From Nocardia colli (GTDB lineage Bacteria > Actinomycetota > Actinomycetes > Mycobacteriales > Mycobacteriaceae), in contig NZ_VXLC01000008.1 of assembly GCF_008704205.1 (NCBI RefSeq), positions 330,940 to 394,939 of the forward strand: a stretch of 64,000 bases of DNA, in the 5' to 3' direction. Positions 50,781 to 59,519 of this stretch are shown piece by piece. The position numbers and the translations under genes are program-made. Numbering within the stretch: the stretch's first letter is position 1; the number at the start of each line of letters is the position of its first letter. The notes beneath the pieces are model-generated. The model did not search any database. It had not been told where the DNA came from and saw only the letters and a list, made by a program, of their open reading frames with translations.

Positions 50781-51269
50781 TCAGCGGAGGGTGAAGGTCG
50801 CGTCTCCCGACAGGTGTTCCATATCCCGGTGATCCTCGGTGGTGGTGACGATGTGGGCTTCTACTCGCCCGACACCCGGCGCCGTGCCGAAGCCGGTGAT
50901 GATGTTGTCCTTGGCGTCGATGACCGTTCCGGTGACCCGGTGTGATTGGCCGTTCTCGATTCCGGTATCGAGGTTCCGCCAGCGCACGGCGACGCGGTAG
51001 GCGCCGCAGCGCTCACCGGTCTGAGTGATCTTCAGCCGGACACCGAACGTTCCGGCCTGCGGCTGCGGCACGGTTTCGGCGTTGATGATCGCGGCGCAGT
51101 CGCCGCCACCCGGCATAGCGCGGGTGAGAGTCGGGCTGAAATGGACGACCGGGTCGGTAGGTGAGGCGACGGACGGGGCAGCGAGCCCGACCAACGCAGC
51201 ACCGGTCACAGCGGCGATGACAACGGAACGACCCGAGAACCGTTGAACCTGCTTGCTTTTCAGCTTCAT
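50781..51269 (-). CDS. Secreted hypothetical protein
   Basis: 162 aa from ATG at 51269. A clear signal peptide (KLKSKQVQRFSGRSVVIAAV, then GAALVGLAAPSVA with cleavage near SVASP) precedes a beta-rich domain of about 130 residues with two Cys (GGDCAAI, ERCGAY) that may pair. The ORF stays open far upstream, but that part is an Arg/Gln-rich shadow. No family is recognised. It is inserted with the LysE gene between glgP and glgE, which are neighbours in M. tuberculosis. Confidence 0.75.
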   Translation of the reverse strand: MKLKSKQVQRFSGRSVVIAAVTGAALVGLAAPSVASPTDPVVHFSPTLTRAMPGGGDCAAIINAETVPQPQAGTFGVRLKITQTGERCGAYRVAVRWRNLDTGIENGQSHRVTGTVIDAKDNIITGFGTAPGVGRVEAHIVTTTEDHRDMEHLSGDATFTLR

Positions 51270-51362
51270 GTCCAACTTTTCGCGCCGCCGCCGTGGCCCG
51301 TTATCCGCGCCCGTGCCCCCAAATACATTGACAGCGAAACTATTCGACGTCAGCATCGGCGG

Positions 51363-52004
51363 ATGCCGCATTGGGTCGCTGTTCTTCCGCAATTCCTGCT
51401 GGCCTCGCTGATTCTCGCCGCGCTGCCGGGACCTGCGACCGCCCTGTTCCTCCAGCGCTCGGTGCGGGACGGCCGCGCGGCGGGGCTGGCAGCGGTCGCC
51501 GGAAACGAGATCGGCGTACTCGGCTGGAATATCGCCGGTGGCGCGGGGTTGTCGGTGCTGCTGGTCGCCAACCGGTACCTGAACACCGCGATGCATGTGG
51601 TCGGCGCGGTGGTGCTGATCTGGCTCGGCGTGCAGGCGTGGCGTGGTGCGCGCAACGACGACGAGTTCGGCAGCACCATGACGAAGCTGCTGCCGTCGGG
51701 CCGGACGCCCGGCGCGGCGTTTCGCGCCTCGCTGGTGTCGATCGCGGCGAATCCGAAGGCGGCGGTGTTCGGGTTGACCATCCTGCCGCAGTTCCTGCCG
51801 TCCACCGGACCGGTGCTGCCGACCGTCATGGCACTCGTGTTGATCCAGTTGGTGGTCGACACGGCGTGGTGCGTGGGCATCGTGCTGGCCGCCGACCGCG
51901 CGGGCGGCTGGCTGCGCCGAACCGGCATCAGGCAGCGGATCGAACGTGTGCTCGGCGCGATCCTGGTCGCGCTCGGCCTCGGTCTCGCGGTGGACGCCCG
52001 CTGA
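51363..52004 (+). CDS. LysE-family amino-acid exporter
   Basis: 213 aa with six predicted helices. The RhtB/LysE signature LAALPGPATALFLQRSVRDG is near residue 20, and VGAVVLIWLGVQAWRGARND and ASLVSIAANPKAAVFGLTIL follow, the latter being the conserved NPK motif. It exports an amino acid or derivative. It reads towards glgE, 55 bp upstream of it, but glgE has its own promoter. Confidence 0.9.
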   Translation: MPHWVAVLPQFLLASLILAALPGPATALFLQRSVRDGRAAGLAAVAGNEIGVLGWNIAGGAGLSVLLVANRYLNTAMHVVGAVVLIWLGVQAWRGARNDDEFGSTMTKLLPSGRTPGAAFRASLVSIAANPKAAVFGLTILPQFLPSTGPVLPTVMALVLIQLVVDTAWCVGIVLAADRAGGWLRRTGIRQRIERVLGAILVALGLGLAVDAR

Positions 52005-52047
52005 CCGTCGTTCCCGCGCTGATCCCGTGCATCGGCCCCGCTGCCGG

Positions 52048-52053
52048 TAGGTT
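52048..52053 (+). promoter_or_regulatory. Leaderless -10 element of glgE
   Basis: TAGGTT ends 6 nt before the glgE GTG and there is no Shine-Dalgarno sequence. It therefore starts a separate transcript for glgE-glgB rather than relying on the LysE gene. Confidence 0.6.
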
Positions 52054-52059
52054 GGTTCC

Positions 52060-54060
52060 GTGACCGGCCGCATCGCAATCGATGACACTGCCCCGTCCAT
52101 CGCAGGCGGTCGGCCTGCCAAGGCCGTCGTCGGGGAGGTTTTCCCGGTGCGCACCGTGGTGTGGCGGGAGGGCCACGACGCGGTGGCGGCGACGCTGACC
52201 GTGCGCGGGCCGAATTCGTCGCGCCCGATCCGGATCCGGATGACGCCCGATCTCGAGCCGGACGTGTTCAACGCCACCTTCACCCCGAACCTGCCCGGCG
52301 CGTGGACCTACCGCATCGAGGGCTGGAGCGATCCGATCGCGACCTGGCGCTCAGCGGTCGAGGCGAAGCTCGCGGTCGGCCAGAACGCCGCGGACCTGGA
52401 CAACGACCTCGAGCTCGGCGCCCGCCTGCTCGACCGGGCCGCGCAGGCGGTGCCGAAGAAGCAGTTCGAGCGATTGCGCGCGGCGGCCGCCGCCTTGCGC
52501 AGCGACGAGCAGCTGCCCGCGCGGGTGGCGCCGGCCTTCGCCGAGGAGATCGCCGAGATCCTGCGCGCGACCCCGTTGCGCGACATGGTCACTCGCGGCC
52601 CGCAGCACACCGTGCAGGTGGAACGGCAGCGCGCGCTGTTCGGCTCCTGGTACGAATTCTTCCCGCGCTCCACCGGCGGCCGGGACAAGACCGGCAAGCC
52701 GATCCACGGCACGTTCGCCACCGCGGCAAAGGAGTTGCCGCGCATCGCCGGGATGGGTTTCGACGTGGTGTACCTGCCGCCGATCCATCCGGTCGGCGAG
52801 GTGAATCGCAAGGGCCGCAACAACACCCTGGTCGCCGAGCCCGGTGATGTCGGGTCGCCGTGGGCGATCGGATCCGAGGACGGCGGGCACGACGCCGTGC
52901 ACCCGCTGCTCGGCACCGCCGCCGACTTCGCCGAATTCGTCGACACCGCAGCCCAACTCGGTCTCGAGGTGGCCCTCGACCTGGCCTTGCAGTGCGCGCC
53001 CGATCATCCGTGGGTGGCCACCCATCCGGAGTGGTTCACCACGCTGCCCGACGGCACCATCGCCTTCGCCGAGAACCCGCCGAAGAAGTACCAGGACATC
53101 TACCCGGTCAACTTCGACAACGACCCGGACGGCCTGTACGCCGAGGTGCTGCGCGTGGTCCGGCACTGGATCGAGTTGGGCGTCAAGATCTTCCGCGTCG
53201 ACAACCCGCACACCAAGCCCGCCGACTTCTGGGAGTGGCTGATCGCCACGGTCCGGCGCACCGACCCGGACGTGCTGTTCCTGTCCGAGGCGTTCACCCG
53301 CCCGGCCCGGCTGTACGGGCTCGCGCGCCGCGGTTTCAGCCAGTCCTACACGTATTTCACCTGGCGCGTGGCGAAGTGGGAGCTGACCCAGTTCGGCGAG
53401 GAACTGGCGGCCAAGGCGGACGAGGCCAGGCCCAACCTGTTCGTCAACACCCCCGACATCCTGCACGAGAGCCTGCAACACGGCGGCCCGGGCATGTTCG
53501 CCATCCGCGCGGTGCTCGCCGCCACCCTCGCACCGACCTGGGGCGTGTACTCCGGCTTCGAGCTGTTCGAGCATCAGGCGGTCCGTCCCGGCAGCGAGGA
53601 ATACCTGGACTCGGAGAAGTACGAGCTGCGCCCGCGCCCGTTCGCCGAGGCGCTGGCCCGCGGCGAATCGCTGGAGCCGTGGATCACTCGGCTCAACGAG
53701 ATCCGCCGCGCGCACCCGGCCCTGCAGCAGTTGCGCTGCATCCACTTCCACCACGTCGACAACGACTCGCTGATCGCCTACTCGAAGGTCGATCCGAGCA
53801 GCGGCGACGCGGTGCTGGTGGTGGTGAACCTGAACCCGTTCGCCCCCGAATGGGGCATGGTCTCGCTCGACCTGCCCGCCATCGGCCGCGAATGGCACGA
53901 CCACCCAGTGGTGCTGGACGAGGTCAGCGGCGAGGAATACCACTGGGCCCAAACGAATTACGTGCGCCTGGACCCGTCCGTCGCGGTCGCGCACATCCTC
54001 ACCCTGCCCCCGGTCGCGCAGCAGGCCCGCACCGAACTCGCCTATCGGAGCACACTGTGA
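52060..54060 (+). CDS. glgE: GlgE maltosyltransferase
   Basis: 666 aa. Transfers maltose from maltose-1-phosphate to alpha-1,4-glucan (GH13_3), the core step of the GlgE pathway. The N-terminal beta domain (PVRTVVWREGHDAVAATLTV) and helical bundle lead into the catalytic barrel with SWYEFFPRSTGG, FDVVYLPPIHPVGEVNRKGR, the nucleophile Asp in KIFRVDNPHTKPADFWEW and the acid Glu in VLFLSEAFTRPARLYGLARR. It overlaps glgB by 4 bp (GTGA), so both are made together. Confidence 0.96.
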   Translation: MTGRIAIDDTAPSIAGGRPAKAVVGEVFPVRTVVWREGHDAVAATLTVRGPNSSRPIRIRMTPDLEPDVFNATFTPNLPGAWTYRIEGWSDPIATWRSAVEAKLAVGQNAADLDNDLELGARLLDRAAQAVPKKQFERLRAAAAALRSDEQLPARVAPAFAEEIAEILRATPLRDMVTRGPQHTVQVERQRALFGSWYEFFPRSTGGRDKTGKPIHGTFATAAKELPRIAGMGFDVVYLPPIHPVGEVNRKGRNNTLVAEPGDVGSPWAIGSEDGGHDAVHPLLGTAADFAEFVDTAAQLGLEVALDLALQCAPDHPWVATHPEWFTTLPDGTIAFAENPPKKYQDIYPVNFDNDPDGLYAEVLRVVRHWIELGVKIFRVDNPHTKPADFWEWLIATVRRTDPDVLFLSEAFTRPARLYGLARRGFSQSYTYFTWRVAKWELTQFGEELAAKADEARPNLFVNTPDILHESLQHGGPGMFAIRAVLAATLAPTWGVYSGFELFEHQAVRPGSEEYLDSEKYELRPRPFAEALARGESLEPWITRLNEIRRAHPALQQLRCIHFHHVDNDSLIAYSKVDPSSGDAVLVVVNLNPFAPEWGMVSLDLPAIGREWHDHPVVLDEVSGEEYHWAQTNYVRLDPSVAVAHILTLPPVAQQARTELAYRSTL

Positions 54061-56213
54061 AACGCCGCGATCTGATGCTGCTGGCCGCAGGCACCCACGG
54101 CGACCCGCACACCGTGCTCGGCGCGCACCCGCATCCGGACGGCACGCAGATCAGTGTGCTGCGCCCGCACGCGGAGTCGGTCGCCGCGCGCGTCGGCGGC
54201 GCCGACCATCCGCTGAAGTCGTTGGGGCACGGCATTTTTGCCGGCGTTGTCCCCTACCCCGACCTCATGGACTACCGCATCGTCACCACCTATCAGGGAG
54301 GCCAGACCATTCTCTCCGCCGACGGCTACCGCTTCCTGCCGACGGTCGGCGAACTGGACCTGCACCTGATCGGCGAGGGCCGCCACGAACGACTCTGGGA
54401 CGTGCTCGGCGCGCACCCGCGGCACTACACCACCCTCGACGGCGACGTGGACGGCACCTCGTTCGCCGTGTGGGCGCCGAATGCGCGCGGCGTCACCGTG
54501 ATCGGCGACTTCGACGGATGGAGCGGCAACACCGCACCGATGCGCGCGCTCGGCACCTCCGGCGTCTGGGAGGTCTTCGTTCCCGGCGTCGGGCCCGGCG
54601 CCCTGTACAAGTTCCGCGTGCACGGCGCGGACGGCCGCACCATCGACCACGCCGACCCGATGGCCTTCGCGACCGAACTGCCGCCCGCCACCGCCTCGGT
54701 GGTGACCGAGAGCCAGCACACCTGGGACGACCAGGCCTGGCTCGACACCCGCGCGAGCACCGACCCGACCCAGGCGCCGATGAGCGTCTACGAGGTACAC
54801 CTCGGTTCCTGGCGCCCCGGCCTCGGCTATCGCGAATTGGCCGACCAGCTGGTCGATTACGTGCAGGCCACCGGCTACACGCACATCGAACTGCTGCCCA
54901 TCGCCGAGCACCCATTCGGTGGTTCCTGGGGCTATCAGGTCACCTCGTACTACGCCCCCACCGCGCGCTTCGGCACCCCGGACGACTTCCGCGCCTTCGT
55001 CGATCGACTGCACAAAGCGGGCATCGGCGTGCTGCTCGACTGGGTCCCCGCGCACTTCCCGCGCGACGAATGGGCGCTGGCCCGCTTCGACGGCACCCCG
55101 CTCTACGAGCACGCCGACCCGCGCCGCGGCGAGCAACTCGACTGGGGCACCTACGTTTTCGACTTCGGCCGGCCCGAGGTGCGCAACTTCCTGGTGGCCA
55201 ACGCGCGCTACTGGATCGAGGAATTCCACATCGACGGCCTGCGCGTCGACGCCGTCGCCTCCATGCTGTACCTGGATTACTCACGCCCCGAAGGGGGTTG
55301 GGAGCCGAACGTGTACGGCGGCCGGGAAAACCTGGAGGCCGTCGACTTCCTCCAGGACCTGAACAACACCGTGCACCGCCACCATCCCGGCGTGGTCACC
55401 ATCGCCGAGGAGTCCACCAGCTGGCCCGGCGTCACCCGCGGCACCGACGTCGGCGGCCTCGGCTTCACCATGAAATGGAACATGGGCTGGATGCACGACA
55501 CCCTCGGCTTCCTGCAGCGCGACCCGATCCACCGCTCCTGGCACCACAACGAGATCACGTTCTCGGCCATGTACGCGTGGAGCGAGAACTTCGTGCTGCC
55601 GATCAGTCACGACGAGGTGGTGCACGGCAAGGGCACGCTGTGGACCCGGATGCCCGGCGACGACTTCGCCAAAGCCGGCGGGGTGCGCGCACTTCTGGCC
55701 TACATGTGGGGTCATCCGGGCAAGCAGCTGCTGTTCATGGGCCAGGACTTCGGCCAGTTCCGCGAGTGGTCCCACGATCGCGGACTGGACTGGGCGGAGC
55801 TGGACAACCCACTGCACCAAGGGATCACGACCGCGGTGCGCGACCTCAACGCCGTCTATCGCGCCCATCCCGCGCTGTGGAGCCAGGACACCACCCCCGG
55901 CGGCTACTCCTGGATCGAGGCGAACGACCAGGCGAACAACGTGCTGGCGTTCCTGCGCTACGGCGCGGACGGATCCGTGGTCGCGTGCGTCTACAACTTC
56001 TCCGGCGCGGTGCACGGCGAGTACCGGGTCGGCCTGCCCTTCGCCGGAACGTGGACGGAGATCCTGAACACCGATGCCGCCGAATACGGCGGCTCCGGCA
56101 TCGGCAATCTGGGTGCGGTCAAGGCCACCGACGAGGGCTGGCACGGTCGTCCCGCGTCAGCCACCATCGCGTTGGCCCCGAACAGCGCCGTCTGGCTGGC
56201 TCCGAACAGCTGA
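54057..56213 (+). CDS. glgB: 1,4-alpha-glucan branching enzyme
   Basis: 718 aa from GTG at 54057, overlapping the glgE stop. Two N-terminal CBM48-like domains (second: TSFAVWAPNARGVTVIGDFD) precede the GH13 barrel: LPIAEHPFGGSWGYQVTSYY, nucleophile in HIDGLRVDAVASMLYLDY, acid in VVTIAEESTSWPGVTRG and LPISHDEVVHGKGTL. It adds alpha-1,6 branches to the glucan that GlgE extends. The supply genes treS and pep2 are not in the window. Confidence 0.96.
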   Translation: MKRRDLMLLAAGTHGDPHTVLGAHPHPDGTQISVLRPHAESVAARVGGADHPLKSLGHGIFAGVVPYPDLMDYRIVTTYQGGQTILSADGYRFLPTVGELDLHLIGEGRHERLWDVLGAHPRHYTTLDGDVDGTSFAVWAPNARGVTVIGDFDGWSGNTAPMRALGTSGVWEVFVPGVGPGALYKFRVHGADGRTIDHADPMAFATELPPATASVVTESQHTWDDQAWLDTRASTDPTQAPMSVYEVHLGSWRPGLGYRELADQLVDYVQATGYTHIELLPIAEHPFGGSWGYQVTSYYAPTARFGTPDDFRAFVDRLHKAGIGVLLDWVPAHFPRDEWALARFDGTPLYEHADPRRGEQLDWGTYVFDFGRPEVRNFLVANARYWIEEFHIDGLRVDAVASMLYLDYSRPEGGWEPNVYGGRENLEAVDFLQDLNNTVHRHHPGVVTIAEESTSWPGVTRGTDVGGLGFTMKWNMGWMHDTLGFLQRDPIHRSWHHNEITFSAMYAWSENFVLPISHDEVVHGKGTLWTRMPGDDFAKAGGVRALLAYMWGHPGKQLLFMGQDFGQFREWSHDRGLDWAELDNPLHQGITTAVRDLNAVYRAHPALWSQDTTPGGYSWIEANDQANNVLAFLRYGADGSVVACVYNFSGAVHGEYRVGLPFAGTWTEILNTDAAEYGGSGIGNLGAVKATDEGWHGRPASATIALAPNSAVWLAPNS

Positions 56214-56233
56214 GCCGGTCCCGGACCGCCGAG

Positions 56234-57133
56234 TCAGTACAGCGCGGCGGCGAGCTTGCGGCGCGCGGCGACCACGAACGGCTCGGCCTGGTCGAACAAT
56301 TCGAAGAGTTCGAGCAGCCGGGTGCGGGCCTTGGTCCGGTCGTCGCCCGCCGAGCGCTTGACCACGCCGATGAGCCGATCGAACGCGGCGTCCGGCTGCT
56401 GGTTGAGCATCTCCACGTCGGCGGCGTCCAGCGCGGCGTCCACATCGGCGGGGTCGGCGTCGGCGGTCGCGATCGCGGACTCCGGAAGCACCTGCGCGCG
56501 AGTCAGGAACCGCAGCTGACGCAGTGCGCCCTTGGCCTCTTCGTTGCCCGGCTCCGCGGCGATGATCGCCTCGTAGGCGGCCTCGGCGCCGGCCATGTCG
56601 CCCTGTTCGAGCGCGGTCTCCGCGGCGACGAACCGCGGATCCTCCGGCGCTTCCTCGGGCTCTTCGCCGCCGGGCAGCTTGCCGGCCACCGCGTCGATGA
56701 CCGCGCTCAGCCACTGCCGGACCTGCGCCTCGGGCTGCGCGCCCTGGAAGTCGGCGAGCGGCTGCCCGCCGGCGACCGCGATCACGGTCGGAATGCCCTG
56801 CACGCCGAACGCCTGCGCGATCCGCATGTTCGCCTCGGCCTCGACGGTGGCCAGATCCCAGGCGCCGCCGCTCTCGCCGACCAGGCGCTCCAGCGTCCGG
56901 ACCAGCTCGACGCTGCCCGGGCTACGCTGCGAATACAGCGCGACGACCACCGGCACCTGCACCGAGCGGCGTAGCACCTTGGTCTCGAAGTTCGCCTCGT
57001 TCACCGCGTAGTCGCCGCCCCCGGCCGCACTGGGTGCGCCGGCGGGCGGTTGCTTCAGACCGGAGAGATCAACTGCCCCGGACATGGCGGCGACAGCGGC
57101 TGGCGAAGGGCGGCGTGCGGCAGGTCGAGTCAC
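56234..57133 (-). CDS. Thioredoxin-fold protein with TPR-like C-terminus, redox motif lost (Rv1324 type)
   Basis: 299 aa from GTG at 57133 (MTRPAARRPSPAAVAAMSG), a start shared with M. tuberculosis. Residues about 40-155 are a thioredoxin fold (VPVVVALYSQRSPGSVELVR, then AQAFGVQGIPTVIAVAGGQP with the cis-Pro), but SQRSPGS replaces the WCxxC active site, so it cannot act as a dithiol oxidoreductase. The rest (FVAAETALEQGDMAGAEAAY) forms TPR-like helices, the CnoX/YbbN layout, suggesting a chaperone or holdase role. Convergent with glgB. Confidence 0.9.
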   Translation of the reverse strand: MTRPAARRPSPAAVAAMSGAVDLSGLKQPPAGAPSAAGGGDYAVNEANFETKVLRRSVQVPVVVALYSQRSPGSVELVRTLERLVGESGGAWDLATVEAEANMRIAQAFGVQGIPTVIAVAGGQPLADFQGAQPEAQVRQWLSAVIDAVAGKLPGGEEPEEAPEDPRFVAAETALEQGDMAGAEAAYEAIIAAEPGNEEAKGALRQLRFLTRAQVLPESAIATADADPADVDAALDAADVEMLNQQPDAAFDRLIGVVKRSAGDDRTKARTRLLELFELFDQAEPFVVAARRKLAAALY

Positions 57134-57146
57134 GGTTTCCAGTTTG

Positions 57147-57515
57147 TCACGACGTGGCGGCGGCCGGGGCTCCGGAGTCGGCAGAAACCGCGTTGCTCAG
57201 CTCGCCGAGCTTGCCCGAACGGACGGCCCAGATCTCGAACACCACGGTGAAGAACGGCGGGATGCTGGACAGCAGCGCGAGCACCGTGGTCAGCGCGTTC
57301 CAGCCCAGCTCACGCGCGGCCATGATGGCGGCGATCACGAACAGCACGAAGATGATGCCGTGCGTCATGCCGAACACCTTGACCGGCCACAGCACCGGCT
57401 CGGGGAGGCGCTTGAACACCATGCCGACGATCAGGAAAACCCAGGAGATCGCCTCGAGCACCGCGATGAAACGAAACCGCTTCGCGACGCTGCTCAGGTC
57501 GAAGACATTGCCCAT
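57147..57515 (-). CDS. DUF3817 integral membrane protein (second copy)
   Basis: 122 aa from ATG at 57515 (MGNVFDLSSVAKRF). Three helices: FIAVLEAISWVFLIVGMVFK, VFGMTHGIIFVLFVIAAIMA and LTTVLALLSSIPPFFTVVFE, with the TH(G)xIF element of DUF3817. It is a paralogue of the protein at 28322-28717 but is closer to the family consensus. It lies 13 bp upstream of the thioredoxin-like gene and is probably co-transcribed with it. Function unknown. Confidence 0.85.
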   Translation of the reverse strand: MGNVFDLSSVAKRFRFIAVLEAISWVFLIVGMVFKRLPEPVLWPVKVFGMTHGIIFVLFVIAAIMAARELGWNALTTVLALLSSIPPFFTVVFEIWAVRSGKLGELSNAVSADSGAPAAATS

Positions 57516-57638
57516 GCGCACCATTGTGCCGGATGCACTACGACGTGTCGTAGTGGGGCGAGTCACATCGTGCGGGCTCGACTCGAGCGTCGACACCGCG
57601 AAAGCCGGGACCGGAGTGCGGCTTTCGTCCGAATACGG

Positions 57639-57673
57639 CACAGCCCCCGCGAAACGCGTTCGCAGGGGCTGTG
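57639..57673 (-). terminator. Hairpin after the thiolase gene
   Basis: CACAGCCCCCGCGAA (57639-57653) pairs with TTCGCAGGGGCTGTG (57659-57673) with one mismatch, 13 nt beyond the thiolase stop. It is placed to end the fadA4 transcript before the DUF3817 gene. Confidence 0.7.
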
Positions 57674-57686
57674 GCGAGAAACTCGG

Positions 57687-58865
57687 TTACACGCGCACGA
57701 TCAGCGCGTCGCCCTGACCACCGCCGCCGCACAGCCCGGCCGCGCCGACGCCGCCACCGCGCCGCTTCAGCTCCAGCACCAGGTGCAGCAGGATGCGCGC
57801 GCCGGACATGCCCAGCGGGTGCCCGATGGCGATCGCGCCGCCGTTGACGTTGACCTTCGCCGGGTCGATGCCCAGCTTGCGGGTCGAGGCGACGCCGACC
57901 GCGGCGAACGCCTCGTTGATCTCCACCAGATCCAGGTCGGCCGGCGAAATGCCTTCGCGCGCACACGCCTTCGCGATGGCGTTGGCCGGCTGATCCTGCA
58001 GCGTCGAGTCCGGACCGGCGACCACGCCGGCCGCGCCGATCTCGGCGATCCAGCTCAGGCCCAGCTCCTCGGCCTTGGCCTTGCTCATCACCACGACCGC
58101 GGCCGCGCCGTCGGAGATCTGCGAGGCGGTGCCCGCGGTGATGGTGCCGTCCTTGCGGAACGCCGGACGCAGCTTGGCCAGCGACTCCGCGGTGGTGTCC
58201 GCGCGGATGCCCTCGTCGGCGGCGATCACCAGCGGGTCACCCTTGCGCTGCGGCACCGAGACCGGGACCACCTCGTCGTCGAACACGCCGTTCTTCCAGG
58301 CCGCGGCCGCGCGCTGGTGCGAGGCCGCGGCGAACGCGTCCTGCTCCTCGCGGCTGACCGGCTCGGTGTCGTTGCGCTGTTCGGTCAGCGCGCCCATCGG
58401 CTGATCGGTGAAGATGTCGTGCAGGCCGTCGTAGGCCATGTGGTCACGCAGCGTGACGTCGCCGTACTTGAACCCCTCGCGGCTCTTCTCCAGCAGATGC
58501 GGGGCCTGGCTCATCGACTCCTGGCCGCCGGCCACCACGACCTCGTACTCGCCGGCCCGAATCAGCTGATCCGCCAACGCGATCGCGTTGATTCCGGACA
58601 AACACACCTTGTTGACCGTCAGCGCGGGCACGTCCATCGGAATGCCCGCGGCGGCCGCCGCCTGCCGGGCCGGGATCTGGCCCGCGCCCGCGGTGAGCAC
58701 CTGGCCCATGATGACGTAGTCGACCTGCTCGGGCGCGACGCCGCCCTTTTCCAGCGCGGCCTTGATGGCGAAGCCGCCGAGATCGGAACCGCTGAAGTCC
58801 TTGAGGCCGCCGAGCAGCCGACCGACCGGGGTACGTGCACCGGAGACGATCACGGAAGTGGTCAC
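57687..58865 (-). CDS. fadA4: Acetyl-CoA acetyltransferase (thiolase)
   Basis: 392 aa from GTG at 58865 with GAGG upstream. All thiolase residues are present: nucleophile Cys in LTVNKVCLSGINAIALADQL (about residue 89), base His in GGAIAIGHPLGMSGARILLH and second Cys in AAGLCGGGGQGDALIV. The size and VIVSGARTPVGRLLGGL start fit the biosynthetic acetoacetyl-CoA-type thiolases. It corresponds by position to M. tuberculosis Rv1323, next to the methylmalonyl-CoA epimerase gene (divergent). Confidence 0.94.
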   Translation of the reverse strand: MTTSVIVSGARTPVGRLLGGLKDFSGSDLGGFAIKAALEKGGVAPEQVDYVIMGQVLTAGAGQIPARQAAAAAGIPMDVPALTVNKVCLSGINAIALADQLIRAGEYEVVVAGGQESMSQAPHLLEKSREGFKYGDVTLRDHMAYDGLHDIFTDQPMGALTEQRNDTEPVSREEQDAFAAASHQRAAAAWKNGVFDDEVVPVSVPQRKGDPLVIAADEGIRADTTAESLAKLRPAFRKDGTITAGTASQISDGAAAVVVMSKAKAEELGLSWIAEIGAAGVVAGPDSTLQDQPANAIAKACAREGISPADLDLVEINEAFAAVGVASTRKLGIDPAKVNVNGGAIAIGHPLGMSGARILLHLVLELKRRGGGVGAAGLCGGGGQGDALIVRV

Positions 58866-58947
58866 AGCAGCCTCGCTATCTTGTTTCGCAGGATTCCGTA
58901 CTCCACGGTAACCGCTGTGCCCAACTTGCCGGTACGCAGGTAACGGC

Positions 58948-58953
58948 TACCTT
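58948..58953 (+). promoter_or_regulatory. Leaderless promoter of the epimerase gene
   Basis: TACCTT ends 6 nt before the GTG at 58960. TTGCCG (58926-58931) lies 16 bp upstream of it as a possible -35. No ribosome-binding site is present. Confidence 0.6.
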
Positions 58954-58959
58954 CGAGTA

Positions 58960-59433
58960 GTGAGCAACGTTATGGATTCGGCCGATTTCATCCCCGCGGA
59001 CTACGTCGTCGCCGTCGATCACGTCGGTGTCGCCGTGCCCGACCTGGATGTCGCGGTTGCCTGGTATGCCGAGAATCTCGGCATGATCGAGACCCATCGC
59101 GAGGTCAACGATGCCCAGGGCGTGCACGAGGCGATGTTGTCGCTGCCCGGCGCCCCCGATCGCGGCACTGCCCTGCAGTTGCTGGCTCCGCTCAACGAGG
59201 AGTCGACCATCGCCAAGTTCATCGACCGTAACGGGGCGGGCCTGCAGCAACTGGCCTACCGGGTGACCGACATCGATGCCGTCTCCGCGCACCTGCGCGC
59301 GCGGGGTCTGCGTTTGCTGTACGAGGCGCCGAGGCCTGGAACAGCGGATTCTCGCATCAATTTCATCCATCCCAAGGATGCTGGCGGTGTGCTGATCGAG
59401 TTGGTCGAGCCGAACGCGAATGTTACGCACTAG
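58960..59433 (+). CDS. mce: Methylmalonyl-CoA epimerase
   Basis: 157 aa from GTG at 58960; ATG at 58972 is an alternative. Glyoxalase/VOC fold of two paired repeats: VAVDHVGVAVPDLDVAVAWY supplies the first metal His, ALQLLAPL the Gln and GGVLIELVEP the Glu. The usual second His (GLHHIAY in many epimerases) reads GLQQLAYRV here, a change I believe is shared by related actinobacteria. It interconverts 2S and 2R methylmalonyl-CoA in propionate metabolism. Confidence 0.88.
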   Translation: MSNVMDSADFIPADYVVAVDHVGVAVPDLDVAVAWYAENLGMIETHREVNDAQGVHEAMLSLPGAPDRGTALQLLAPLNEESTIAKFIDRNGAGLQQLAYRVTDIDAVSAHLRARGLRLLYEAPRPGTADSRINFIHPKDAGGVLIELVEPNANVTH

Positions 59434-59519
59434 TATCAAGATCGGGCGGGAAAAACTCTTCGGAATCACATTCGCGGTCGAGTCACCATCAGGTCTCTGT
59501 AGGCTGTAGTTTGTGTGCC

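Noticed and set aside
57084..58943. 619-codon plus-strand frame across the DUF3817 and thiolase genes
   Set aside because: Arg/His/Asp-rich low-information translation; the thiolase motifs are on the other strand.
58960..59433. Loss of epimerase activity because a metal His is Gln
   Set aside because: The rest of the metal site is intact and I believe actinobacterial homologues share GLQQLAY, so the gene is treated as functional.
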